Positions 26,223 to 35,206 of a stretch of DNA of 64,000 bases are shown piece by piece (position 1 is the stretch's first letter; each line of letters starts with the position of its first letter). Location of the stretch: NCBI GenBank assembly GCA_009843505.1, contig VYDI01000040.1, positions 124,001 to 188,000 on the forward strand. Reading direction: 5' to 3'. The notes beneath the pieces are model-generated. The model worked only from the letters and a program-made list of their open reading frames with translations, had not been told where the DNA came from and searched no databases. A program made the position numbers and the translations under genes. This stretch comes from Holophagales bacterium. Lineage in GTDB: Bacteria; Acidobacteriota; Thermoanaerobaculia; Multivoradales; Multivoraceae.

Positions 26223-29200
26223 GCGCGGCGCGCCGGGCCAAGGTCCCGTTCCCGCGCAGGCTCGTTCTCAACAGGTGGCTGCTCGGTCAGTTCGGCTGCG
26301 ACAGCTTCGAGGAGCTCGCTAGGCACATCAGGGACGACGCCCTGCGCGGCCTTGGCGCGGACAACGTCCATCGGTTTCACGAAGCGCTCTGTCTTCACTT
26401 GCCTGCGGCCAACCGACCGGGCCTCCCGGACGAGCGTCTGCTCGAGGCCGACCAGCGGATCGTCGGGGTCACTCAGCACCTCAATCAGGCACGACTGCGC
26501 CGCGGCGAGCGCGAGATCCAGTGGCTCTACTACCAGTACCTCGCCCTGCTCGCTGCCGACATCTACCTGGACCGCTGGTTCCGCGACCCGAAGCGACTTC
26601 TTGGCGAGCTGGACGGCACCATCGAGAGTCTGAACGCCGATCTGCCGAAGTCCGACCGGCTGAGCCGGCTCGACCTCGACGTGAGCGAGGCCAAAGCGGC
26701 AGCCGGCCTGAACAAGCTGGCGTTCTGGATGGCCACGGGCAGCGGCAAGACCCTGCTGATGCACGCACACCTGTTGATGTTCCAGGACTTTCAGCGGAAA
26801 CACGGCCGCGAGCGCGACCTGAACCGTACGATACTTCTCACGCCGAACGACGGCCTCTCGAAGCAGCATCTCACCCAATTCGAGGCGGCTGGAATGGCCG
26901 CCCGCCCGTTTGACCGGAACGGCATCGCCGGCGCTTGGATTGACGTGCTTGATGTCCACAAGCTGCACGACAAGATGGGCGACAAACGCGTCGCGGTTTC
27001 GTCGTTCGAGGGCAACAACCTGGTCCTCGTCGACGAGGGCCATCGCGGTGCGTCCTCGGGCGAGCAGGGCCAATGGATGCGGAGGCGCAACGAACTCTGC
27101 GAGCGGGGCTTCTCCTTCGAGTACTCGGCGACCTTCGGCCAAGCGGTCGCCAAGGACCCGAAACTGACGAACGAGTACTCGCGCTCCATTCTCTTCGACT
27201 ACTCCTACCGGTGGTTCCACGGCGACGGCTACGGTAAGGACTACCGGATCTTCAATCTGGGGGGTCAGCCCGACGACGGAACGCAGAGTCTCTACCTCAC
27301 TGCGGCCCTGCTCTCGTTCTTCCAGCAGCAGTGGCTCTACGACGCGAACCGCGGCGGCGCGCTCGAGCCTTGGGGCGTGGAGAGGCCGTTGTGGGCTTTC
27401 GTCGGCAGCAGCGTGACGAAGGGCGCATCCACGAAGGACGTCTCGGACGTCGTCGGCATCCTCCGGTTCCTCGCCGGCTACGCGGGTAACCGACCGGCTT
27501 CCACGGCGCACATCCGCGAGCTCCGCGAACGCGGTCTGCAAACGACCGGTGGCTTGGACATCCTCAACGGGGCCTTGAGGCCGCTGTTCGAGGACTCGGG
27601 GATGTCCGATGAGGAGATCTTCCTTCAGACCCTCTCCACGACCTTCAACGCGCCCGGCGGCGGCGCGCTTCGCGTAGAGCGGCTGAGGGGATCTGCGGGC
27701 GAACTGGCGCTCCACCTGGGAGCGAACGAGCCCTTCGGCGTGATCAACGTCGGCGATCCCAAGGGGCTCCTTGCGCGTAGCGAGGCCGCCGGAATCGACG
27801 TTGCCGAGCGCGAGTTCGCGGATTCGATCTTCCACACTGTCCACCGCCCCGAGTCCCGCATCCACCTCGTCGTGGGCGCGCGGAAGTTCAATGAGGGCTG
27901 GGACACCTGGCGGGTCAGCTCGATGGGCCTGATGAACGTCGGCAGGAGCGAAGGCGCCCAGATCATCCAGATGTTCGGTCGCGGCGTCCGACTGAAGGGT
28001 CGGGACATGAGCCTCAAGCGGAGCTCGGCGTTGCCGGACGCCCGGGAAGCGCCCGAAGCGCTGCCGTTCCTCGAGACCCTTCAGGTATTCGGCGTTAAGG
28101 CAGACTACATGACGCAGTTCCGGGACTTCCTCAAGAGAGAGGGCGTCGCCGAGGAGAGGACCGAGCTGTTCGTACCGGTGAAGGTCCGCGCTCTGCCAAG
28201 CAACCCGCCGCTGAGCACGATCCGGTTGAATCGAGCCGTATCTGGTGCCGACTCCAGGGCAGCCTTCGCCCGCCGGGGGCCGATGCCCGTCCTGCAGCCG
28301 CCGAGCGGCGCTTCAGGCCCGCTGCCATTGAGTCGCCTGAAGGTCCGGCTCGACTGGTACCCGAAGATACGCACCCAGAGCTCGACCGACGCCGGCGCCG
28401 AGGTCATCGAACGAAACGAGGGCTACCTGACCTGCCGCCATGTCGAGAGTCTCGATCTCGACCAGTTGTTCTTCGACCTGCGGCGGTTCAAGACGGAACG
28501 GGGCTGGCACAATCTCACCGTGACCCGTACCGCCATTCGCGGACTATTACTGGACTCGTCCTGGTACAGGCTGTTCGCGCCGCCGTCGATGTTCGCGTTC
28601 GACCGCTGGTCGAACGTCGATCAGTGGCAGGAGATCGCTGCATCTCTGCTCAGGAAGTACGCCGCACGCTATTACCGCGCCTGCAAGGAGGCTTGGGAGG
28701 CGGGCCACCTGGAGTACCGGCCCCTCGCCGACGACGATCCGAACATGCTGGCGACCGGAAGGGGTTTTCGCGTCGAGTTCCCCGCCAGATCGTCCGCCGA
28801 CGAGCCGGGGAACATCGAGAATCGCCTCCGCCGCCTGATCGAAGCGATCGACCGCGGCGACCTAGAACGCTGGAACGACCGGCAGGTCCGTGCGATCGAC
28901 CTCGACCAGCACCTCTACTGGCCCCTCCTCTCGGTCCAGGACGACGAGATCCGCGTCTCCCCGCCGGCGCTGAACGACGGCGAGTTCAGCTTCGTCCGCG
29001 ACCTTCAGCAGTTCCTCAAGAGCCGCCCGGAGGCGCTCCGCGCCGCCCGCATCCACCTAGTCCGTAATCAGAGCCGGGGACACGGCGTCGCGTTCCTGGA
29101 AGCGAACAACTTCCACCCCGACTTCATCCTCTGGGTACTACGGGACGGGATCGAACGTATCGCTTTCATCGACCCGAAGGGCCTTGGTCGCCTCGAGGGT

Positions 29201-29443
29201 CTGGATGACCCGAAGATCCGGCTGCACGAGACGATCAAGAGGACGGAGGAGGGACTTGGTAACCCGTGTGTACGCCTGGAGTCCTTCATCGTCTCGGTCA
29301 CTCCCTACAACGACCTCGACGAGCGCTGGTATGTGGATGGTGGCCAGAAGCCGAGCAGAGCCGAGTTCGCCACCCGCCACGTTCTCTTCCGGGAAGACGG
29401 CCCATACATTCGCGAGATGTTCCGACGCCTTGGCGTCCCCTGA
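26219..29443 (+). CDS. Type III-like restriction endonuclease subunit Res (DEAD-helicase plus nuclease)
   Basis: The protein (1,074 residues from 26219) is an SF2 ATPase with Walker A ATGSGKTLLM near residue 172, DEGH at 272-275 and a late motif QMFGRGVRLKG. The C-terminal nuclease has PD at 967-968 and DPKG at 985-988, a PD-(D/E)xK-type layout typical of Res. Coding homology (LVLNRWLLGQFG) begins right after the Mod stop, but no ATG or GTG is in frame there: the start is probably a CTG overlapping the Mod TGA, since the next candidate, TTG at 26399, would remove a conserved N-terminus. It would translocate and cut unmodified DNA with Mod. Confidence 0.88.
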   Translation: MSAARRAKVPFPRRLVLNRWLLGQFGCDSFEELARHIRDDALRGLGADNVHRFHEALCLHLPAANRPGLPDERLLEADQRIVGVTQHLNQARLRRGEREIQWLYYQYLALLAADIYLDRWFRDPKRLLGELDGTIESLNADLPKSDRLSRLDLDVSEAKAAAGLNKLAFWMATGSGKTLLMHAHLLMFQDFQRKHGRERDLNRTILLTPNDGLSKQHLTQFEAAGMAARPFDRNGIAGAWIDVLDVHKLHDKMGDKRVAVSSFEGNNLVLVDEGHRGASSGEQGQWMRRRNELCERGFSFEYSATFGQAVAKDPKLTNEYSRSILFDYSYRWFHGDGYGKDYRIFNLGGQPDDGTQSLYLTAALLSFFQQQWLYDANRGGALEPWGVERPLWAFVGSSVTKGASTKDVSDVVGILRFLAGYAGNRPASTAHIRELRERGLQTTGGLDILNGALRPLFEDSGMSDEEIFLQTLSTTFNAPGGGALRVERLRGSAGELALHLGANEPFGVINVGDPKGLLARSEAAGIDVAEREFADSIFHTVHRPESRIHLVVGARKFNEGWDTWRVSSMGLMNVGRSEGAQIIQMFGRGVRLKGRDMSLKRSSALPDAREAPEALPFLETLQVFGVKADYMTQFRDFLKREGVAEERTELFVPVKVRALPSNPPLSTIRLNRAVSGADSRAAFARRGPMPVLQPPSGASGPLPLSRLKVRLDWYPKIRTQSSTDAGAEVIERNEGYLTCRHVESLDLDQLFFDLRRFKTERGWHNLTVTRTAIRGLLLDSSWYRLFAPPSMFAFDRWSNVDQWQEIAASLLRKYAARYYRACKEAWEAGHLEYRPLADDDPNMLATGRGFRVEFPARSSADEPGNIENRLRRLIEAIDRGDLERWNDRQVRAIDLDQHLYWPLLSVQDDEIRVSPPALNDGEFSFVRDLQQFLKSRPEALRAARIHLVRNQSRGHGVAFLEANNFHPDFILWVLRDGIERIAFIDPKGLGRLEGLDDPKIRLHETIKRTEEGLGNPCVRLESFIVSVTPYNDLDERWYVDGGQKPSRAEFATRHVLFREDGPYIREMFRRLGVP

Positions 29444-29574
29444 ACGAGCCCGACAGGCCCCGGTGCGATCGATTCAGGTGCTGTTCTCCTTCACCGCCTG
29501 GTCGTCGCTTCGCCTGCCGCTTCGCGCGGGATACGGAGCCGACGATGCAGCCCGCACGGGCCCCTGAGCGCCGA

Positions 29575-30576
29575 TCAAGAACGGAATCGACCCGCGCCGA
29601 GCGCGCAATGTCGATCGTACGTATCCCGATCGATGTTCGACCCGCAGAGGATCAGCCCCACACGGGCGCCCGAAAGCTCCTCGACTAGACCCGGCAACGA
29701 AGCAGTGGTGGCGGCGCAGGCGGGCTCCACGGCGAGCTTCAGTTCCCGGAAGATGAGCCCCATGGCTTGAGCCAACTCGCGATCGGTGACCAAGGCGAGC
29801 CGATCCACGTTGCTTCTGCAGAGCGTGAAGGGCAGCCGTTCGGTCATGGGCGGCGCCAGACTGTCCGCGATGGTGTCCACGCCTTCAAGGCGCTCCGGTC
29901 GGCCGGACCTGAAGCTCCTGTGCATGGCGTCGGCGCCCACGGGTTCCACGCCCACGACGAGGCAATCGGGGTTCAGTCGCTTCGTGATGGCCGACACGCC
30001 CCCCGCCAGACCGCCGCCACCGATGGCGACGATCAGCACGTCGAGGTCTCCAAGCTGCCGGTGCATCTCAAGACCGAGCGTCGCCGCGCCGAGAGCCGTC
30101 GCCACGCCGTCGAATGGATGGATCACTGCCCGGCCCTCCGCGGCCGCGATCCCGGCCACCATCTCGAATCCGCTGGGGCCATCCTCCGCCATCAGGATCT
30201 CGGCGCCGAGCGCCCTGGCCAGCTCGACGCGCGCCGGATTGGCCGATCGCTGCATGACGACCTTCGCGCTGGTCCCCGCCGCCTTCGCCGCATACGCCAC
30301 GGCGACCGCGTGATTACCCGCGCTCATGGCCGTTACGCCGGCGCGCAGTTGTTCGGCGCTCAGTCCCAGGACGTTCGACAACGCCCCCCGCGCCTTGAAC
30401 GTACCGGAGCGCTGAAAGAGCTCCAGCTTGGCGTGGACACGGCTGCCCCCCGGCAGGATCGCCCGCATCTCGGGGCCCGACCACTCGACGACCGGCGTTT
30501 CAACGATGTGAGGAGCGATCAGCGCAAGCGTCTCTTCGACTGCCTCCAGCGTGATGCCATGCTCGTCGTTGCTCAC
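29575..30576 (-). CDS. Threonine/serine dehydratase-like PLP enzyme
   Basis: The 333-residue fold-type II PLP protein has the Schiff-base Lys in SGTFKARGA, an SAGNHAVAVAYAAK segment that normally contacts PLP and substrate, and the phosphate-binding loop GGGGLAGG. The C-terminal ACT domain of biosynthetic IlvA is absent, as in catabolic threonine dehydratase or serine racemase-like enzymes. The likely reaction is deamination of Thr or Ser, or of hydroxyaspartate. GTG at 30576 starts the conserved region. The gene sits inside the island but has host-like base composition, so it may be a captured or local gene. Confidence 0.85.
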   Translation of the reverse strand: MSNDEHGITLEAVEETLALIAPHIVETPVVEWSGPEMRAILPGGSRVHAKLELFQRSGTFKARGALSNVLGLSAEQLRAGVTAMSAGNHAVAVAYAAKAAGTSAKVVMQRSANPARVELARALGAEILMAEDGPSGFEMVAGIAAAEGRAVIHPFDGVATALGAATLGLEMHRQLGDLDVLIVAIGGGGLAGGVSAITKRLNPDCLVVGVEPVGADAMHRSFRSGRPERLEGVDTIADSLAPPMTERLPFTLCRSNVDRLALVTDRELAQAMGLIFRELKLAVEPACAATTASLPGLVEELSGARVGLILCGSNIDRDTYDRHCALGAGRFRS

Positions 30577-30676
30577 CGCCGTGGACTCTACCGGCGGGAA
30601 CAGGCGAGCCGGACAACCCAGGTGGCCCCGCGGGCCGGATGCGGGCACAGGTGCGAGATCCCTGAGTTCCGCCCTC

Positions 30677-30771
30677 GAAATCCCGGAGTCCGATCCCTGA
30701 AATCTCGGAGTCTACAGACGGAAATCCCGGAGTATAGACATTGAAATCTCGGAGTCCAGGGCGAATCCCGG
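30677..30771. repeat. 22-bp tandem repeats before the DUF4143 ATPase
   Basis: The core GAAATCYCGGAGT begins at 30677, 30699, 30721 and 30743, exactly 22 bp apart, and a degenerate fifth unit begins near 30763. Units alternate CCC and CTC in the core. The array ends just 16 bp before the ATG of the ATPase gene, so it covers its promoter. A possible -10 TATAGA falls in the third unit. Repeated sites two helical turns apart suggest cooperative protein binding. Confidence 0.8.
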
Positions 30772-30787
30772 CTACAATGGCAGCCCG

Positions 30788-31942
30788 ATGATCGAACGTC
30801 GCCGTTACCTCGACCGCATCGCTGCCGCCACCGGGCGGGCGCCCGTGACTTCGCTCCTCGGCCCTCGCCAGTGCGGCAAGACGACCCTGGCCCGAGAGTT
30901 CGCGTCCACGCGGGAGTCGACCCGGTTCGATCTGGGATCCGAAGCGGACGTGCGCCAGCTCGCCAACCCGGAACTCGTTCTGGGCGAGTTGCGGGGGCTC
31001 GTCCTCCTGGACGAGATTCAGATTCTGCCGGGGCTGTTCAACGTTCTTCGCGTCCTGGTCGACCGGCCGGACGCGGACACGCGCTTCCTCATCCTCGGCA
31101 GCGCCTCTCCAACGATCGTGCGCGGCGTCTCGCAGTCCCTGGCGGGCCGCGTCGAGTTCATCGACATGAGCGGCTTCGACCTGGAGGAAACCGGCGCAGC
31201 CGACATGAGGAAGCTGTGGCGACGCGGCGGCTTTCCGCGTTCCTGGCTCGCGGACTCGGAGGCCGAGAGCGTCGCCTGGCGCCGCGGTTTCATCCGCACG
31301 TTCCTCGAGCGCGACCTGCCTCAGCTTGGCGTCCCCGTGCCGGCGGTCGCCATGCGGCGCTTCTGGAGCACGCTGGCCCACCACCACGGTCAGACTGCGA
31401 ACGCGGCGAGTCTAGGCCGGTCGATCGGCGTCTCGGACAAGACCGCCCGCCGCTACCTGGACCTTCTGACCGGCGCCTGGATGGTCCGCCAGGTTCAACC
31501 CTGGTTCGAGAACCTCGGCAAGCGTCAGGTCAAGGCGCCCAAGGTCTACGTGCGCGACACAGGGCTCCTCCACTCCCTGCTGGGCATCGACAACGACCAG
31601 GAACTCCTCGGCCATCGGCGCGTCGGCGCGTCCTGGGAGGGCTTTGCGATGGAGCAGATCCTGAGCGCCCTGGGCCAGCCGACGCCCTGGTTCTGGTCCG
31701 CGCACGGGCTGGGCGAGATTGACCTTCTGCTCCTCCTACGGGGCCGCCGGATCGGTTTCGAGATGAAGTTCAGCGAGGCGCCCCGGGTCCGCGCCACGAC
31801 CCGTGAGATCGCCAGCGCCCTCGGTCTCGACCACCTCTTCGTCGTCTGCCCGACCAGACAGGCCTACCCGGCGGCGAACGACATCACCGTCCTGCCAGCG
31901 ACCGCGATTCCGTCGCTGCCGGAGTGCATCGAGGAGTTGTAG
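30788..31942 (+). CDS. AAA-type ATPase with DUF4143-like C-terminus
   Basis: The 384-residue protein has Walker A GPRQCGKTTLA near residue 25 and Walker B LVLLDEIQ near 75, then a winged-helix region (SLGRSIGVSDKTARRYLDLL) and a C-terminal nuclease-like part (GEIDLLLLLRGRRIGFEMKFSEAPR) similar to DUF4143. The GEIDLL...FEMK pattern resembles a PD-(D/E)xK nuclease core. Such proteins are abundant, patchily distributed and poorly understood; a toxin-like or defence role has been suggested for some. The gene ends 6 bp before the convergent permease stop. The 22-bp repeats upstream may be bound by its own winged helix. Confidence 0.85.
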   Translation: MIERRRYLDRIAAATGRAPVTSLLGPRQCGKTTLAREFASTRESTRFDLGSEADVRQLANPELVLGELRGLVLLDEIQILPGLFNVLRVLVDRPDADTRFLILGSASPTIVRGVSQSLAGRVEFIDMSGFDLEETGAADMRKLWRRGGFPRSWLADSEAESVAWRRGFIRTFLERDLPQLGVPVPAVAMRRFWSTLAHHHGQTANAASLGRSIGVSDKTARRYLDLLTGAWMVRQVQPWFENLGKRQVKAPKVYVRDTGLLHSLLGIDNDQELLGHRRVGASWEGFAMEQILSALGQPTPWFWSAHGLGEIDLLLLLRGRRIGFEMKFSEAPRVRATTREIASALGLDHLFVVCPTRQAYPAANDITVLPATAIPSLPECIEEL

Positions 31943-31948
31943 GACTGC

Positions 31949-32797
31949 TCAACCGGCCCTCTGCCCCCCAGCCGCGCCCCTTCGCCGCAGCCACTCCACC
32001 GTGCTCAACGCCAGCAGCGCGAAGACGATCAGGAAGGTGGCGACGGCCAGGATCGTCGGACTGATCTCCTCGCGGATGCCGGACCACATCTGGCGCGGGA
32101 GGGTGCGCTGCTCGAGGCCGCCCATGAACAGGACAATGACGAGTTCGTCGAAGGACGCCGCGAAGGCGAACAGGGAGCCCGAGATGACGCCCGGCAGGAT
32201 GAGCGGCAACTGCACCCGGCGGAAGGCGACGAGGGGGTTCGCGCCCAGGTTGGCGGCCGCGCGCATGACTGTCCAGTCGAAGCCGGCCAGGGTCGCGCTG
32301 ACCGTGATCACGACGAAGGGCGCGCCGAACACGGCGTGCGCGAGGATGATCCCGATGTGGGTCTGCGCCAGGCCGAGGTTCGAGTAGAAGAAGAACATGC
32401 CGACGCCGGCGATGATCACCGGCGTGATCATCGGTGAGATGAGGAGCGCCGTGACGATCTTGCGGCCCGGCATCGCCGGATGGGCGAGGCCCAGCGCCGC
32501 GGCCGCCCCGAGCACGGTGGCGACGACGGTCGCCGAGATGCCGATGATCAGGCTGTTGGCGAGCGGGCGCGTCCACTCATCGCCGTCGAACATGCTGCGA
32601 TACCAGCGGAGCGAGTAGGCCTCCGGGTCGAACCGCAGCATGCCCTCCGTGAACGTGAAGTAGGGCTCGGCGTTGAAGCTGAGCGGCACCAGGACGAGGA
32701 TCGGCGCGATCAGGAAGACGAAGGCGGCGACGCAGAACGCGAGGTAGCCCCAGCGGGCGACCCGGTAGCCGGGGCTGACTGCCGTGGCCGCCATCAT
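31949..32797 (-). CDS. Polyamine-type ABC transporter permease (PotC-like)
   Basis: The 282-residue inner-membrane protein has six hydrophobic segments and the EAA-type cytoplasmic loop AAANLGANPLVAFRRVQLPLILPG that contacts the ATPase. It pairs with the PotB-like permease: the start overlaps that gene's stop in ATGA. It is the last gene of the operon. Its 3' end is the right border of the accessory island, and a decayed duplicate of that end is found at 21026-21284. Confidence 0.92.
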   Translation of the reverse strand: MMAATAVSPGYRVARWGYLAFCVAAFVFLIAPILVLVPLSFNAEPYFTFTEGMLRFDPEAYSLRWYRSMFDGDEWTRPLANSLIIGISATVVATVLGAAAALGLAHPAMPGRKIVTALLISPMITPVIIAGVGMFFFYSNLGLAQTHIGIILAHAVFGAPFVVITVSATLAGFDWTVMRAAANLGANPLVAFRRVQLPLILPGVISGSLFAFAASFDELVIVLFMGGLEQRTLPRQMWSGIREEISPTILAVATFLIVFALLALSTVEWLRRRGAAGGQRAG

Positions 32798-34071
32798 CCG
32801 AGCCCGATCCGGTCGATGCCGACCAGGCGGTCGTAGACCACGTAGAGCAGCGTCACGCCGCCCAGCAGCAGGGCCGCAAGCGCCGCCGCCAGACCCCAGT
32901 TGAGCGAGGTCTGGACGTGGTAGGCGATCATGTTCGAGATCAGCTGTCCGCTCTGGCCGCCGACCAGAGCCGGAGTGATGTAGTAGCCGATCGCCAGAAT
33001 GAAGGTGAGCAGGCAGCCGGCGCCGACACCCGGCAGCGTCTGCGGCCAGTAGACGCGGCGCAGCGCCTGGAACGGCGTCGCCCCCAGCGACACCGCGGCG
33101 TTCATATGGGCCGGCGGGATGGCCCGCATCACCGAGTAGAGGGGCAGCACGAGGAACGGCAGCAGTACGTGCGTCATCGCGACGAACGTGCCCGTCATGT
33201 TGTAGATCATCGCGATCCGACCGTCGTCGCCGATCAGCCCGATCGCGACCAGGAAGTCGTTCACGATGCCCTGGTTCTGGAGCAGCACGATCCACGAGGT
33301 GGTCCGTACGAGGAGCGAGGTCCAGAACGGCAGCAGGACGAGCAGCAGCAGGACGTTGGCGCGCTTCGGCGGCGAGTTGGCGATCATGTGCGCCACCGGA
33401 TAGCCGATGACCAGACACAGCAGGGTGACGCCCAGACTGACCAGGAACGTCCGCCAGAACAGCGGCACGTAGATCCGCCACACCTCCGGCGCCCGCTGGT
33501 AGCCGCCATCCGGACCGCGCTCGAAGTCGAGGGCCTTGAGGTAGTGGCGCGCCGTCAACCGCTGGCCGGCGGCCTGAAGCGCGCGCCAGTGCTCGGGTTC
33601 GCCCCAACGCGAGTCGATGCCGATCATCGTCTCCCGCCAGAACGCGCCGTCCATCTCCACCCCGGCCGCTTCCGCAGCCGCGGCCGCATCGACCATCTCC
33701 CGCGAACCACCCATGATCGTGCTGCGCATGCCGCTCACGACGCGGTTCACGCGGTTCGCCGTGCGCCCGAGGGTGCGCTCCTGCCGTGCCGCTACGAACT
33801 CGCGGGCGACGGCTGCGAACGCCTCATCCGACGGAGTGCCCTGGCCGTCCCAGTCGCGCAGCGCGGCCATTGTCTCAGGCAGCGCGTCGGCGACCTCGGG
33901 ATCGTAGAAGCTCTTCGTCAGCAGGCTGAGCATGGGGCCGAGGAACGTCACGCTGACGAACGCGACGAGCGGCAGGGCGAGACCGGCTGCCCGCAGCCGA
34001 GGCCCGAGCGCCCGGCGCCATAGCGGCCGGGCAGGCGGCTGGCTGACGCTCGGAGATCCCTGGGAGGTCAC
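32794..34071 (-). CDS. Polyamine-type ABC transporter permease (PotB-like) with a large periplasmic insert
   Basis: The 425-residue permease is longer than typical PotB (about 280-300) because about 140 residues lie between the first membrane helix and the rest (residues 55-195, including FYDPEVADALPE and the charged GGSREMVDAAAAA segment). The remaining helices and the loop NAAVSLGATPFQALRRVYWPQTLPG are canonical. Similar inserts occur in some PotB-like permeases. Together with the PotC-like subunit it would form the channel. Confidence 0.9.
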   Translation of the reverse strand: MTSQGSPSVSQPPARPLWRRALGPRLRAAGLALPLVAFVSVTFLGPMLSLLTKSFYDPEVADALPETMAALRDWDGQGTPSDEAFAAVAREFVAARQERTLGRTANRVNRVVSGMRSTIMGGSREMVDAAAAAEAAGVEMDGAFWRETMIGIDSRWGEPEHWRALQAAGQRLTARHYLKALDFERGPDGGYQRAPEVWRIYVPLFWRTFLVSLGVTLLCLVIGYPVAHMIANSPPKRANVLLLLVLLPFWTSLLVRTTSWIVLLQNQGIVNDFLVAIGLIGDDGRIAMIYNMTGTFVAMTHVLLPFLVLPLYSVMRAIPPAHMNAAVSLGATPFQALRRVYWPQTLPGVGAGCLLTFILAIGYYITPALVGGQSGQLISNMIAYHVQTSLNWGLAAALAALLLGGVTLLYVVYDRLVGIDRIGLG

Positions 34072-34087
34072 GGCTCGACCCCGACCT

Positions 34088-35206
34088 TCACCGCGCCAGC
34101 CAGGCGGTGAAGCGCTCCAGCATCTCGTCGCCGTGGTCCGCCCACCACTGCCAGTCGGTCATCAGGTGGTTCTTCATGTTCGCGGGGTTCGTCGGCATGT
34201 GCGGCCACATCTCCGTGCCCGTTTCGAAGTGCCGATCGATCAACTCCTCCGCCGAGTAGCGCGCCGGACTGTAGGCGATGTAACGGCCGACTCCCGCCAT
34301 CGACTCGGCGCGGGCCGCATGCTGGACGAATCGCATCGCGTCCTCGAGTCGAGGCGTACCGGCGACGATCGCGAGCTGGCCCCGGTTCAGGACCTGGCCG
34401 TCCCACACGATGACGAAGGGCTGCCCCTCCAGCACCTGGGCATTGAAGATGCGCCCGTTCGCGGCCATCGTCATCAGCACCTCGCCGTCCGCCAGCAACT
34501 GCGGCGCCTGGGCGGAGGTGTCCCACCACACGACCTGGTCCTTGATCGTGTCCAGCTTCCGGAACACCCGCTCAAGGCCCTCGGGCGTACTCAGCACGTC
34601 GTACAGACGGTCCTTGGGGACCCCGTCCGCCATCAGCGCCATCTCCAGAATCGCCTCCGGCGACCGCCTCACGCCACGCCGCCCGGGAAACCGTTCCAGG
34701 TCGAAGAAGTCGGCGAGCCGGGTCGGCGGCGGCCCCGTCAGGACCTCCCGGTTGTACGCGAAGATCGAGGAGAACAGCAGGTTGCCGACGCCGCACTCCG
34801 TGTTCATCTCGGGCAGAAAGTCATCCTCGGGAAGCTCGCCGCCCGGACCCGCCGGCAGGATCGAGGGATCGATCAACTCCAGGACGCCTTCGTCGCAACC
34901 GCTGACCGTCTCGGCCACGGAGAGATCGACGACATCCCAGTGGACCGCGCCCGCTTCCACCTGCGCCCGGACCTGGGCCAGTCCACCCTGGAAGTCGGCG
35001 AGGTCGACCCGAACGCCGGTCGCTTCCGTGAAGGACTCGTGGTACCCCCGCACGACTGCGCGGGCGTAGGAGCCTCCGTAGGAAACGGCAGTGATCGAAC
35101 GCTCACCCGCGTCACTGCCCGGCGCCGAACCCGGAGGCGGGTCCGCGGCCAGCCGGCAGCCGGCGACCAGCACGACACACAGGACGATGGCGCCCGAACT
35201 CCTCAT
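34088..35206 (-). CDS. ABC transporter substrate-binding lipoprotein, paralogue 1
   Basis: The 372-residue protein has a signal peptide ending in the lipobox VAGC and the PotD/PotF-type bilobal fold, beginning ITAVSYGGSYARAVVRGYHESF. Its sequence is very similar to that of the next upstream gene product, with shared stretches such as LADFFDLERFPGRRG and WPHMPTNPANMKN, so the two arose by tandem duplication. It probably binds a polyamine or another small cation. The start overlaps the stop of paralogue 2. Confidence 0.9.
   Translation of the reverse strand: MRSSGAIVLCVVLVAGCRLAADPPPGSAPGSDAGERSITAVSYGGSYARAVVRGYHESFTEATGVRVDLADFQGGLAQVRAQVEAGAVHWDVVDLSVAETVSGCDEGVLELIDPSILPAGPGGELPEDDFLPEMNTECGVGNLLFSSIFAYNREVLTGPPPTRLADFFDLERFPGRRGVRRSPEAILEMALMADGVPKDRLYDVLSTPEGLERVFRKLDTIKDQVVWWDTSAQAPQLLADGEVLMTMAANGRIFNAQVLEGQPFVIVWDGQVLNRGQLAIVAGTPRLEDAMRFVQHAARAESMAGVGRYIAYSPARYSAEELIDRHFETGTEMWPHMPTNPANMKNHLMTDWQWWADHGDEMLERFTAWLAR

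Noticed and set aside
29444..29574. Small gene between Res and the dehydratase
   Set aside because: Short frames only, without a ribosome binding site or conserved motif; treated as a convergent spacer.
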